This document shows positions 1 through 13,845 of a stretch of DNA of 64,000 nucleotides, piece by piece. The notes beneath the pieces were generated by a model. It saw only the letters and a program-made list of their open reading frames with translations. It searched no databases and was not told where the DNA came from. Made by a program: the position numbers and the translations under genes. The DNA is taken from NCBI GenBank assembly GCA_964017155.1, contig OZ024856.1, forward strand, positions 11,804,125-11,868,124, written 5' to 3'. Positions within the stretch are counted from its first letter, which is position 1. Each line of letters opens with the position of its first letter. Source of the DNA: Oasisia sp. SBJ-2009. Lineage: Eukaryota > Annelida > Polychaeta > Sabellida > Siboglinidae.

Positions 1-447
1 GCGGAGTCGAGTTGCCACGCCAACCCAACGGCTGCGTCAAGCCCGCTCGTTGGTCAGAACCATGAGACGACAACGAGTTACTTAGAGATTCATGGCGAGA
101 AGACAAGGCGTGGTGATGATGGCGGAATGATCGCGACTTGTCCACCTCGTCAGATGTCGCTGACTAATTATTAGATTAGTTAGACACTAATGAGACGGCA
201 GCGATCACGGTCGCCGGCGGCTGGCGGGGGGAGGGCAGGGCGAGCGACGTCGTTAGTCGCTGACCACGCAACGCCAGTGGACATCCGAGTCGAGACAGCG
301 GTCAGTGAGAGACGGGTGGACACGAACACGTGCGCACGCACGCACACACGGTCACTGGCGCGCGCACACGCATACGCACGCACACGTGGATGACTTTTGT
401 TTCAATACTGGACGTAGGGAAATTTAGCGAAAAATAAATTATTCTCG

Positions 448-503
448 TGAGCGCCTATGTGATCTTAGTGTTCATGTGATAACTAAGATCACATAGGCGT
501 TCA
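448..503. repeat. near-perfect hairpin in the Vsx intron
   Basis: An 18-bp perfect inverted repeat, CGCCTATGTGATCTTAGT at 452-469 and its complement at 482-499, is separated by a 12-nt loop. It extends by three more pairs beyond one G/T mismatch, which would be a G-U pair in RNA. The size resembles a small precursor hairpin, but nothing else supports a microRNA. It could equally be a decayed MITE. Confidence 0.7.
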
Positions 504-789
504 TGATAATAAACACCTTAACAGTATATACAGCTGCGCTGCATCCTGTTTTACTGAACTTATTCTGTAATTAGTTATCAAGTATTCAATAAACATACTA
601 TCCAATATATTGTTATATGTAACAATTTGGACTCAAGTCCAATTGTTTTGTAACCTAATTTGGACTATATAAACGTTACCATTATTTGAAAACGTCTAAT
701 CAAACAATTATAATATTACTCCACGTTTTAACACCGACCTTCAGTGCATATGTGTATAACTGTTTTTAGAAGTTAACCGATATCTATAT

Positions 790-793
<4 letters not shown>

Positions 794-848
<55 letters not shown>

Positions 849-968
849 TATATATATATATATATTATATATATATATATATATACCTATATAAATATAA
901 TGTATATATTATATATATATATATATACCTAATATATATACTTATATAAATACAATATATATTATATA

Positions 969-1025
<57 letters not shown>
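794..1025. repeat. compound (TA)n microsatellite
   Basis: Nearly uninterrupted TA dinucleotides with a few short interruptions (TATTA, TACCTA). Confidence 0.95.
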
Positions 1026-1027
<2 letters not shown>

Positions 1028-1603
1028 GCTTTCAAACCAATTGGAATGACATTTTATACTTACTACTATATAATTTGTTGTATATAATTTCTTGCATCAA
1101 CCTGGTCATGCGTTTTGTGAAACTAATAAAGAGACGTTGTCCTAGATAATACTTATAATATTATATTCTGTTCAACAAGGCGTCCCACCAGACTGTGGAA
1201 ATACTGCAATATTCAAATACAATACTACAATGCAACGACACATAATACGCTCCCGTGTGCGATCGAAGATAAGACCAAGAGACAGCGAGTTTGCCAGCTT
1301 TTGTAGGCGCACAAATCAATGCTTTCGGTACGACGCTGACACGGGGACCTGCGCCGAAAAGCTGGAAGTGGGGTTTATTCGGACTGACCAAATTAATTAG
1401 GATTCGTTATAATTATATAAACGTGTAAACAATAATAATAATGTAAAAAGAGGCATTCGTTTTATAATTAGGTAGTTGCAGTGGAAGCGGACCAAAGTTA
1501 ACATAATTATAATTGTACTCTTAGATCAATAAATACGCAGACAGTTGTAGATACTGTCTGTATTTAGATGTGTCTATATTTTCTAACAAACAGTTATTAA
1601 CAG

Positions 1604-1604
<1 letters not shown>

Positions 1605-1670
<66 letters not shown>
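1605..1670. repeat. (TA)n microsatellite
   Basis: About 33 perfect TA units. Confidence 0.95.
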
Positions 1671-1673
<3 letters not shown>

Positions 1674-1893
1674 ACGCAAGTCAATTCCAACAAATGTGTC
1701 AATGCCTTTTCGAAGAAAGGTTTAGAAGTAAAATGTAAGTAAATCATCTTTAAATCATTGCGCGTTTATTGTTTATTTGGACGAGGATTTTGCAAAATAT
1801 TTGATATAATAAAAGTATGCAAAATATTTGCAGCATAGAGAGATGATCGAATTTAACAATTAATATTTAGCCAACGAACTACGGATTACTGTT

Positions 1894-2052
<159 letters not shown>

Positions 2053-2182
2053 CAACAAAGGTCACTACTCCAGTGTTGCAATAATTCAGCCTATGATTAC
2101 CGCGATAATAAGTATCAGTAAATATAATATCAGTAGCCGGACAACGGATAAAGGGGAACTGTTGAACAAGATCGTCCCTTAC

Positions 2183-2606
2183 CTGAGCCCGGGTCGTTGG
2201 GCGGCCTTGGGACCCGATACGGGGACACGCCCATGCTGAGCATATTCTGGGGATGCGTGCCTCCGAACGTCATGAAGTTGGGTCTCCACGTCGGGAAGCC
2301 GGGCGGGTTGCCGCCGAAGCACGCCTCCTGAGCGACGACGGGGGAGGCGAGGGAGCGGGAGAGACAGCCCGACCCTGGCATCATCCCGTCGCCGCCGTGA
2401 GGCAGCGACGACATGTGCGGGGCGCGCGACATGTCCTGTTGTCCCAGTCCCAGCAGCTCCTGGATGGCGAAGGGAGAGCGTGTGTGTAGGGCCGCGCTGT
2501 GGTAGGGAGACATCCCGATGGAGGAAGTCATCCCTAGCGGCCCCGGAGCCATCCCAAGTCCCCGGTGGGCGGCCGCGGCGGCCATCGCCGGGTGTGTCAG
2601 ATTCAT
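2183..2606 (-). CDS. vsx: Vsx-like (Chx10-type) homeobox gene, first coding exon
   Basis: The exon encodes 141 residues plus one base, ending at a consensus donor (CAG, then GTAAGG at 2182-2177). The first ATG is at 2606, and an in-frame TGA lies a few codons upstream, so this start is well supported. The key motif is [10 protein letters not shown] (about residues 45-54), the octapeptide/eh1-like motif found near the N terminus of Vsx/Chx10 paired-like homeodomain proteins, where it can recruit Groucho-type co-repressors. The rest is low-complexity sequence rich in Met, Gly, Pro and Ser, usual for such N termini. Vsx proteins act in eye and nervous-system development in other animals. No homeodomain is visible, because the following exons must lie beyond the window's left edge. 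The family call rests on one motif plus context; another paired-like homeobox family is possible. Confidence 0.72.
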
Positions 2607-3330
2607 CTTTGGCTTATCCTCCTTCCTTTCCCTTCGTCTTCCCGACAACCGTCAAGGAGATCGTCGCTTCTCGCGCAGGCGAAACGTCGTCAAAGTTAAA
2701 CGTCCGGTCAGGTCAATCGCGTGTAAATCCTCGTTCGCCGGACAATCGCAGTCGCGGTCAGCGCGGAAGTCGTCGTTCGCGATGATAAGTTATTAGCTTA
2801 CTACAACTCAACGCTGATTACGACAGTGTCGCGGTAAACACCGGCAGACGCACGGAAACTCGCTCTCATTAACCGGACGAGCGGCGCTGCGGAAACTCGC
2901 TAATATCGCGTGACGCGCGTCGCTCTCAAAGCAAACGGGAAGCGGTCCTTCGAACGAACGCGCACGCTTGTCTTCCCTGTTCGTCTCCCTCTGACTTCCG
3001 CTCGTATCTCGCCGCTTGCCGCCGCTAAATACTAATCAGACTGCCACCGGGCGTCACGTCACGTCACGTCACGTCAAGTCACCACCGCCGCCGTCGCCGC
3101 AGCATCTTTTAATAATAATTGCCTGTTGTCTAACAGGCAAATTACCGCCTTCCTAATTGAAATATCAATAGTCGCACTTGTCAATCAACAAGCCGCGCTC
3201 GCCGGCTCACGGTGCCGCTGTGTGACGCCCAGCGCACGTGATTAGCGGATCGGGAAGGGGACGGGTGTGGGAGCGTGGGACACAACAGGGGCTTGATTGA
3301 GGGAGGAACTCTCCACCACGGGATGGACGG
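2607..3330 (-). promoter_or_regulatory. candidate 5' leader and promoter of the Vsx-like gene
   Basis: A GC- and CpG-rich block, unlike the AT-rich surroundings, sits directly upstream of the Vsx start codon. It includes about five tandem CGTCA pentamers at 3052-3076, which resemble CRE half-sites. No TATA box or transcription start can be fixed by eye. The call rests on base composition and position only. Confidence 0.4.
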
Positions 3331-3446
3331 ATGGGAGACGCAAAATCAGACGCGAAACAATAATTTTGCATACGCGCTAATGTTGTCAGAATAAAGGTAA
3401 AACGTCATATTTTAGATAGTTAAAATGCGCGTGTATCTAGGAAAAC

Positions 3447-3567
<121 letters not shown>

Positions 3568-4946
3568 TATATATATGTATACATACGTATACGTATACGA
3601 ATATATAATTGATTATAATTATAAAGTAATTTATTGTTTCGAAAAGGAAAATATCTTTAATAAAAAGATTACTTACAAAGGATTATATTTATATAGTTTA
3701 TTATTTATTAGGTGAATAAGCACAAACATCAGTTCTAATACATGTTGCGTTCTGCGCAATAATGCACGATCCGGGACACACAAACATGTCCTATTAGCAT
3801 GGAATTCCTTATATAGACATGCGTGCGTTATCAATACAATGTGACGACTGCAGCTAAATAACACCAAATTACGACGTACACTTTTATTTCACTATACTTA
3901 CACACATCACCAACTAATGTTGTAACGCAATGTGTAAGAGTATTTTCCCGACAGGCAAGCTACCAGCCCCAGTCGTGACGTCGCTTCACCGACTTGCCAC
4001 GTTTACCGACAACCGACCGACCACTCGCGAGAGCCTTATTGGCAGGGTCACGTGACTCGCCGTTGCCGTAATAGCCAATGAACACGCCGCCGATTGGCTC
4101 AACATGATAATTATTCATTAAACAATTATTTATGCTGCGGCGCGCGACAGGGCCGTCAGCACGCGCTGACCGCCGCCGTAAACATTGCCCACGCCGACGG
4201 GAGGAGAGGTCCCAATGAGCGAACACGGTCGCTCGGTGTGGAAAGGAGACATTTACAATAACGATTTCGACTGGCAGCGCTCTGCTCATACATCACAGCC
4301 TTCCTAGTTGTCTTTCTCTGCAGTCTGTAGTCGACGTGCGTCCTAGCAGCGTGCGGGGAAGCAAAATATGGGGCGAAAATGCGATCAAATACAAACGTGC
4401 AGTATCGTATCTATAGGCAGGTTCATATAGGTGTTGACAGTTTAGCATATACGGGTGTGTCATACAATTGTTTTATTGCTAATAATTCCGCACTAACTGT
4501 GAGAATGAGAACACATCGTCGAGTTATATACGCAAAGTCAACAGAACGTATAGATTCGTTTGAATAGATACGTTTGAGGTTTTTTTTAGTTTTATGTCAA
4601 ATAGTAATTTGAATGCCATGTTAGAAAAGGAATGAGGTGTTGAGTTTCTTTCAGTCTGATGGTGTAATACTACTTCCCGGCTGGCAATAGATACTGTATG
4701 GGATTGGTATTTTGTTGACAGCATCAAACAAACACAGAAAATTCGCGTTGTACACAGCGGAATCATGCAATGTTAAGGAGATCTTCCGAGACCTCACATG
4801 ATTGTAGTTGTTTAATTACCTATCGCATCTACAACAGCTATAGTAAAAATACCGAAACGCTCAATCTCAGGCGCACCTGGAAAAAATGCAGCACGACATT
4901 CACAAGAACAGAATACATGGCTTGGTATGTATCTGAAGTTAAGAAC

Positions 4947-4980
4947 TCCTTTACAATCGCATCTGTACGATTGTAAAGGA
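4947..4980. repeat. 13-bp perfect hairpin
   Basis: TCCTTTACAATCG at 4947-4959 and its exact complement at 4968-4980 flank an 8-nt loop. Confidence 0.7.
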
Positions 4981-5335
4981 TCTCATAAAGTCTATGGAAG
5001 CAGAGTGATCCTTCCATAAGTAACTTTAAAACATAGCCTCTCGGGTTGTTATATATAACCTTACAAAAAGGTATTCAGCCATATTTCTATAAATAAGACG
5101 AAATTGAGAGATTGCTTCCAATGGCTGAAGTGCAGCCGTCAGTGAAAACACACACTGTGTACGCATTCTTACGTTATCGTGTACAATATGTGTTTGGGTA
5201 AAACTGCCATGTCAAATAGTGATTTGAATGTCACGATAGACAATGAATGAGAAAAAAGGAAAACAATGAATGACATATAAATTTTGTTTCTGCATGTAAC
5301 GCCAATACCCTCCATTGGCTTTCGGTCAAGTTTAG

Positions 5336-5770
5336 ATGTCAGTATCAAATAGCAACGCTTGCTTGTCGTCATATAGATGGGTCATCCCTCTTTACCGTTT
5401 CGCCTCACTCTGCACAGACTTGTCTTCACGCACTCTCCGGTCCTCCAGGGAGAAGCTGCTGAGAATTCCTAAACGTCATCTTAAGTCAGTTGGCGAGCGC
5501 TCGTTCAGTTTCATGGCGCCCACCGTCTGGAATGCACTACCTTGGAAATGTCCCTACTCTGTACCTTTTTAAATCTCGTTTAAAAAAAATATATATTGCG
5601 ATAAGCGTTTGCCCTTACATAGATAGTCCAGGTTGCTGTGTAGGTTAGTGCTGATTGCGTACTGTTAACTGTTATGTGAATGATATGTAAAGCGCACTGG
5701 TTTTTAATTCTTAAAATATTTGCGATATAGAAGAACTATCCATTATTATTATTATTATTTATTTAGGTTC
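5336..5770 (+). mobile_element. LINE 3' end (reverse transcriptase C terminus, decayed)
   Basis: The plus strand encodes the far C terminus typical of CR1/L2/Jockey-type LINE polymerases, with the recognisable string GERSFSFMAPTVWNALP near 5490-5545, followed by a stop near 5570. About 190 bp of 3' tail follows and ends in ATT repeats at about 5745-5762, as such elements commonly do. The 5' part is missing, which is usual for truncated LINE insertions. The exact clade cannot be assigned by eye. Confidence 0.75.
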
Positions 5771-7323
5771 TGTTGTGTGATACTATCCACCTGTTTATAG
5801 ACTAGACACTGTGTGGGATTGGTATTTTGTTAACAACTTCAAATATTCACATAGAACACGTATTATGCTCAGCAGCACGCACACACACACGCACGCACGC
5901 AACGCACGCATACTACATGATAGATATGATGGTGGTAACGTAACATGATTGGATTCACTCTAGATTGGTAGCGATGGTTCGGTCAAGTCCCATTTGGACC
6001 CGGGCGTCTGGACGAGACAACGGTGGATGGTACAGCTAATTTTGTCATCATTAATTAGGATCATTACGTCGTCGAAACATCGCTACTCATTGAATTATCT
6101 CTGGAACATTATGAGCGACAAAGCTTATTATATCCGGTGTATATTAGGAGACAAACGAATAGGCCTAATAAAACTCGACGACAAAACGCCGACAAACACT
6201 TCAAAGCGCCGAGTGTCGCTCACAAGAACAGACCCAGGTCCATTAGGCGGATGCTACGACCGAATCAAGATCTCGGTTTGGACGAGCCTTTGTGGCCGAG
6301 CTTGGAGCGGCTTTGTGCGCGAGTTTCATGCGCTGTGTGGGCGGGAACAAAGGCTGAATGGAGGAGACGCGTCCCTCTGTATCTCACGTTGGCGATGGAG
6401 GTACGCAAGGGTGCCCGCTTTAGAGCAATCACTGGTCAGAGATTCCTTGCCGCGGGCGAGTCACACAGGACGTGGATGAAACAACTGAACAAGCGGTTAT
6501 ATTACGGGTTGTGTTCTTTCGTATGTCTCTCGACTTGATTATAATTCATACTAAAACACGTATCTAAGCACGTGGAGGTGAATTTGCGTGGTTGACAATA
6601 GTTTCCACCTAAGAGTAGAGTCCCACAAAATACATTAACAAGCACATACACCAAGAAGCCTCCCAATTCACCCCATTTAGGCGGCCTAAAATAGCCTGAG
6701 AATTCCAACTCGAGGTCTCCCAACAACCTCAAATTTCACCCATCACCAACTAATTTGTTATTTTGCTATTTACGGGAAGACGCCGTGAAGAGGTAACATG
6801 ATTGTAGTACCTCGGGTCAGTTAGCTCCCCGGTCACAAGAAAATATACAAACGGCCACATCTACTAATACTGGCATTAGCGACGGCAAGAGTCGAGAAGA
6901 AATGGAAACGAAACGACAACAATGGCAGGAGTTTTAAATCCTCTGCGGTTGTTTCAACGTTTCGTCTGCCTTAAAACTGTTTTTTAAATTACGATATGTT
7001 TCCAACAGCAATTACAAAATTTTAAAGAAAAATATCAGTACGCACGCGAATAAATGATTATATTAGCTAGGATATCGCACAGATGACGATCTCTATCGGT
7101 TACTGGGAGACCTGTTCCCACGTTCTGGTGAATGTTGACAGGACGCCAGGTTGAGGGGAGAGAATATAATTTTACGACAAGGAACTAAAATAAGGCTAGT
7201 CATGCGGAACTTTCCGCAAGATTGAACTCGGTTGCGCCCATTAAATACACGCTAACTGTATAATTTAAAACTACCACACTGTCGATGGCACTCTTTAATC
7301 TGTTCCTCTCTCGCCGGTCGGGT
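5771..7323. other. no supported gene
   Basis: The moderately GC-rich part at about 5960-6480 has open frames, but they lack an ATG start, splice logic or recognisable similarity. I see nothing else to annotate. Confidence 0.5.
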
Positions 7324-7324
7324 T

Positions 7325-7448
7325 GTTATACATTATACATGTAAATTAATAATATAACATGTTTAACAATGACGCACATTGGGGTCGGACCAACATAAAC
7401 CGCACCGGCCGAAATGTCATATTACATTGGGAAATATTGTAGTTCCAT

Positions 7449-7532
<84 letters not shown>

Positions 7533-7546
7533 GGAAATATTGTAGT

Positions 7547-7606
<60 letters not shown>

Positions 7607-7724
7607 GGAACTACAATATTTCCCAATGTAATATGACATTTCTGCCGGTGCGCTCTATGTTGGTCCGACCCCAATGTGCGTCATCGTTAAACATGTTATT
7701 TTATTAATTTACAATGAATAACCT
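7325..7724. mobile_element. large foldback (inverted-repeat) element with a (TA)n core
   Basis: Two arms of roughly 120 bp, about 7325-7449 and 7605-7724, are close reverse complements. Landmarks in the arms include GACGCACATTGGGGTCGGAC and GGGAAATATTGTAGTTCCAT. Between them lie two (TA)n tracts separated by a third partial copy of the innermost arm motif (about 7530-7551). No coding capacity is seen. The shape suggests a non-autonomous foldback/MITE element whose TA centre expanded. The outer ends are approximate. Confidence 0.75.
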
Positions 7725-8723
7725 CTCTTGTCCTGCCAAATCACGGGATTTCTTTCTTTTGACCTCCTGTGCCTGGTAGATATTTTACCGGTAACGTCAG
7801 CAAGCTGTCTGTTGTTTATTAGTAATTGTTTCAAAACTGCGAGTCTGCTACGTTTTTCCAGCAGGAAGTCGGCATGTTTCGCTCTGCCAGACTCCGGAAT
7901 GTCTCGAGACCGACTCGGCAAGCCCACCAGGGGCCCGAGCAGTGCACAGCAGCAAGTGCAGGAGACGACACCCGCAGTTGTCTGTTCAAGTAGCGTGCTT
8001 ACGTCAATATCATGTCACAACATTGCCGCTGGTCCGGCCGTTCTGACCAAATGAGCCGACCACTAACTTGTTGCGGTCGCCAGCGAGGTGACCAAACAAA
8101 CGCCGACACAAGTGCCACTTGCCGGGCGCAACATCTGCCAACACGACGGGGGCAAGACGACAGCAATCTTCCCATGAACACGCTCAGTAATCTTCTCAGT
8201 GCCCGGCGCAGACATGCGAGTGAGGCGTCAACATTATCACATGTGGTGTTATCTGACTGTTTACAGAGGGCTCGTCTTGTCATTCCATTCTCAATGTTAG
8301 GTACATAATATATGTGTATCACAAAAGCGATATTTCAAATATAAAAGCACATGGTGACGCCATATGCAATATTTCCTATGCACGTTAATATATTCCACCA
8401 CAGTTACGTCCTGCAAATTAAATTACTGGTTTTCAGTCACTTTGATACTTGCGGCAAACGTACAATCATACTCAAGGTGTAAGCATATATAAATCATCAC
8501 AGGTAAATACATATCACAATTCACTCATCATCGCTCAACCAGAGCAATCAGCATGATTGACTTTATAAGTCAATTTACTATTAGTTTTATTATTACTATT
8601 ATTACTTAAGAAAGGTAATAATAAATGTTGCACTTTAATTGTTGTCTATATCACTCATATAATTGTGCTGTGATGTCTAAATATTTTATAAATGATTGAA
8701 TAATGAGCTGCTGAAATACTGTG

Positions 8724-8857
<134 letters not shown>

Positions 8858-9078
8858 AGACATCGAAATCATGTAAGCATCACAACAATTGCCTTATTTC
8901 AATCTTATAATACTTGTCAAATACAAACATATGCACTAACATAAAAAAAATGGGAGGCGTATCGTCACGACCGTCAGAACACCGTGACGTATGCTTCATC
9001 ACTACCAATATAAAACAAAGACAAGCGCTCTGCATGGCCAACATCAGGTCACACTATAACGAGCAAAAGAAGACCAAA

Positions 9079-9134
<56 letters not shown>

Positions 9135-9147
9135 TTGCGTGCGTGTG

Positions 9148-9183
<36 letters not shown>

Positions 9184-9192
9184 TGTGTGCAT
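9079..9192. repeat. (GT)n plus (GCGT)n compound microsatellite
   Basis: About 27 GT units followed by GCGT tetramers. Both strands stay open through it only because of the repeat. Confidence 0.95.
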
Positions 9193-12100
9193 GCGTTCCT
9201 GCGCGTAGTATATGCCTACATGCACACGTGATTTGACATCGAACTACAAGAATCATCCACGCGCATACATCGTCCGCCACTTGCCTTCGCAATAAACACA
9301 AAGTGCAGACCGGCGCCGTCCGGATATGACGACTTTGTCGCACCGGAAGTATGCATTCCGCCCGTCTTTGACGCGCTGTTTCGCCTTCGCGCTAGCGGCG
9401 CGCGTATTTCCGGTTTCTCCCGCAGGTGTCTGTCGTGTAGACCGCTACGTTCCCACGTTCAACGTCCCAGCCAAGGTGGTATACCGTTGGGAGAATCGGG
9501 CGCGCCTTGCGTAACCGTAGAGGTGGGAAACGCCTCGTCCGAACAGGTTATGTGGGTCGGTGATTGTTGTACACGGGGATGGGCTCATTAACTAGGTGGC
9601 GCGTTGTCTCGGCTGCCGCTCCGTGCACATGAACACGTTCACGGGTCGCCGGGTCGGGCTCAAGGTGGCGCTACCCGCGGCGAGGCATTGTCGGAGGCGA
9701 GGATGCGGAAAGCGAGGGAGAGTGCGCTCTCGTGGGACAGGCAGTGTTTGTCTTGACTGGTGACAAAGTTTGCGCTTCTCTTTACGGTGTGATTGTAACG
9801 GAGGTTTAGGCTGGGCACAGAGACGCTAAATCCAGAATAACGCACAACAAAATGGTGAACGGGACGATGAAAAGGAAGATAACTATGGAAATGATAGTAA
9901 TTACGTTGGTGAAAGTCGTTACAACCATCCATCTCCCCAAAATACAGGCATGTCGTTGCCTTAGAAGCAAACGACACTGCTCTACTGGTCTCCTTCATAA
10001 TTGGTATATCGCTACCCAGGACGCCTTAATTACTCAAATCTAGGCCCGAAATGTCACAAAGCGTGACGTATCACGTCGACGCATGCACTGTGCGGACGGG
10101 GTTTAATTGGACTGTTTTGTGACAAAACAAGCTTAGAAACCGTCTTAATTAAACTGTTTTGCGACAGAATATGTTTAATTAAACATTTAAAATGTAGTTT
10201 CAAAACGAGCTTTATTGGCAATATTGCTTATGGGAGCTAAATTAATCTGTAATGTTCAACGATTTCCCATCCCCCTGTGTTCAACACGGCCGGGTTCCGA
10301 TTACAAACCATAACGCTGACAACTTCCGGGTAGAAAATGAGATCCCTCCCTTTAACGTCCCTTTGTTTGGCTGTGTCTTTTAGGGTTCTTTATCCATTAC
10401 CAGGCAGTGTTATTGTGTCGTCTTGCCTGAATATCGTAAGTTACATCTATATTGTATACTTTTGCTATGACAATAAACAACGTATTATTTTATGCATATC
10501 AAAATGAAAACAGGTAAAACAAAGTTTATAGCCAAGCGGCACAATATGCACCAACGGAAAAGAATAAGCGATTAGCTTCTCTCGGTGAATGACCAGTACC
10601 ATATGTCCATTCAAAAATCGCGCAAACGTCAGGCCCATTAGTAAAAGCGAAATAAATCGACGATGCAAATTCACTGCGAAAACGTAAATAAGACTGGTGT
10701 GTGCCGTGTCACATTGCTGTCTCCACGCGTGTTTGAGACACGGACATAGCAACACAGGCGCATCCTCCGTTCGACGTCTTCACCCGTCTGTTTTAAAGTG
10801 ATGCCCCCAGAATAACCCTAATTCGTAGGCTTAGCGCATTATAAAAATTAAGCTCGTTTGTACGTATGTGTGTATACGTATGGAGTTATGAATATATACT
10901 GGAATTTACATAGTTGTGTATACGTATGAATAGATACGGGAATTACGCTAAAGTCCGCAATATATAATTACGCTGATCATCTTTTCCGGTGCGATCACGA
11001 TAGGTGATCGACCGCCCAGCCGACATCTCGCACCAATTTCCTCCATCGACCTCGGTCTAGCGTGTGTCGTATGGTCGTGTCCACTTGTGATGCTGTCACT
11101 GTATGGTGTCTTCGTTGTTTGTCCTGTGTCTTCCGTGTGATCCTTTTCAAGTGTCTTTCCCTGTAACACATTCTTCACCCGCGCGCGGCCGCCTTCTCTG
11201 TGTGGTGTGGTTAGAGAAACACAACTTTCGACTCGCGACGAATCCTAATAGTTGTCTGGTGGTGTTCAGTTCCGACAGAATGTTTTGATCAGTGCGACGT
11301 ATATATGCTATGTAGTTAATAGCCAACGCATCGAGCGACAGCAAGATCACCTGCCTACAGTAAGCAAACTGGACACTGTACAAACGATAACTTCAAATAA
11401 TTATAATACGTAGTTATAAAATAAAAACATAACAACCATAACGTAATGAAACAAACAATCAGAACGTTGATAAAAAACTACATAATGAAAGAAAGAGAAC
11501 GTTGATAAAAGCAATTAAGCTAAAATTAAATAGTGATATGCCACTCATTTATTGGAGAACTAGGACGAGCAATGGACGAACTGAGCAAAACAAACATGGT
11601 TCAAATTGAAATGCAAATGACACGAATCCAAGTGATAGTCTAATACATTTGTGAAATATATAAGTAAGCTTTGTGCGCTGGCTCAATTCCCGTAACAATA
11701 CGTGGTTTGGGACGTGGTATTCCTCCTCCTATAAATTGCTGTAAGCGTCAGTTTGTATTACCACATGTTTCAATTCAATGTGGCCATTTATTTCCCCACG
11801 ATTCATGGTGATGTCGAGACCGACACGATCTCCCACGTCATGTCTAATGTACTCTGGGACTTGGTGAACTTTGGCGACCACACCTGATGGATCGGTAAAG
11901 GTAGAGACATAAATACTGTCAGATCACCAGAATAATTATGGGATGGCTAAACACAGACAGTACACCAGTATATGTGGCAGGTTGTGTGCAGTTTTATAAA
12001 TGACACATTTATAAATGAGCTAGGCCTATTTTTTTCGGCTCAAGAGAGTGATAGATATGTTCACCTCAGCCTTAGCTATTTTGCAGTCAATACGTGTCTT

Positions 12101-13601
12101 TTATCATGCACACATTATTAGCTGTTTAGCAGTTTATATTGTGTGGAAAGGGCTCAAATATTTTGCACGATAACGATAATTTCCATCGTTCTGGACGACG
12201 AGACAGTAATTACAAAATCTTTGCGCGAAAATATTCACTTTCTTTTTATCCATGCTAGATGTTCAACGTCGAAGAACCTGAAAAACAAACATACGTCGAT
12301 TGAGTCATGTTGATTACAACGTGTGATAGAAGTAGAGATCTTGAACCTCGGAAGTTCGTTAGACGCATGCGCTCAGCCAAATGACGATGAGTACAGTCAC
12401 GAGGCAGCCTAGAAGCTAACAGACGGTCTCTAAGCACATGTAACATGTGAGGAATACGTGTATATGCGAACGCCTCTAACTAACGGAAATGTTTGTGACG
12501 GCTCGAACGCAAGCAGTCTTGCCGTGCGTGTTCACATTGGAAGGCACGAAACCGGAGGTATCCGTTCCCAGTCAACACCAGTCGTTATTCCATCGCCGTA
12601 CCGGAATCGCGGATAACGAGAGAACTAATTAGACAGTGACAGGGATACGTTATGCGCAGGGAACGAGCATTAGATGGTCTAATGAGACGTCGACTCACGA
12701 CTTGCCATCCGATACGATGGTCGCCTGATATAGTGACAAAGACACGCCAACGTCCGTCTCTTTAATCACCAATGAGTATGTCTCGACTTCGCACACGACA
12801 AAGCCGTGATATACACCAACACAGACGGCGTCAGCTAATGGTCACAGCTACTACGGTAACTGCGATTTAAGCCAGCAGATGACCGTTACTGTTCATTAAC
12901 ATCTGCCAAGTAGTCAGGGATTATGTTTTCGTTAACTGATTTGAAACGTGCCCGGTTTATCTCCGTTGTCTGGTTCCACACATATTAAAGCGCGTGTTCC
13001 TAAAGATATTAAAACGCATAATTAACTTTTACACAAGTGATGTAAAAAAACTGCTGACGTCGCACAATAAAGAATTTTTTAATTATTACGCGCTGCAAAA
13101 GTTATGGTGCGACATTCCTGACAAAAGGGTTACAATACAATGCAATGATAAACACTCTGTGCCTGCGAGCATGTGAGCGTGCGTGCGCGCGCGCGCGTGC
13201 GTGCGTGCGTGCGTGCGTGCGTGCATGTGTATAAATGACACATTAGACCAATCACCATCATTCAGACTGATGCTGGCAGCACCCGAATGCGATAATGTTG
13301 AAAAATATCACAAAAGAAAAACGTGTGGGTTATCTAACCCAGACAGACACGTACCACAACGGATTTACTCCAGAATGCACGCAAACCAGGTACAGTTACG
13401 TTCGTCTGAATGAAACGAAACAACAGCTTCAACGACGATACTCTTAAATTACAATCACTATCTATTCATTTATTATATAAAAAAAAAACATTTCCTGAAA
13501 GTAAATTACCGTTTCAGTACCAGTAGTGAGAATGCGTACAACACTGATAATAATTATATAAATGACATAGGTCTGATTTTCCAGTGCGTTTCTTATAGAA
13601 G

Positions 13602-13845
<244 letters not shown>

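Noticed and set aside
5994..6479. Plus-strand open frame of 161 codons
   Set aside because: It starts with TTG, has mixed composition and no motif, and an overlapping frame is nearly as long. No splice signals support it.
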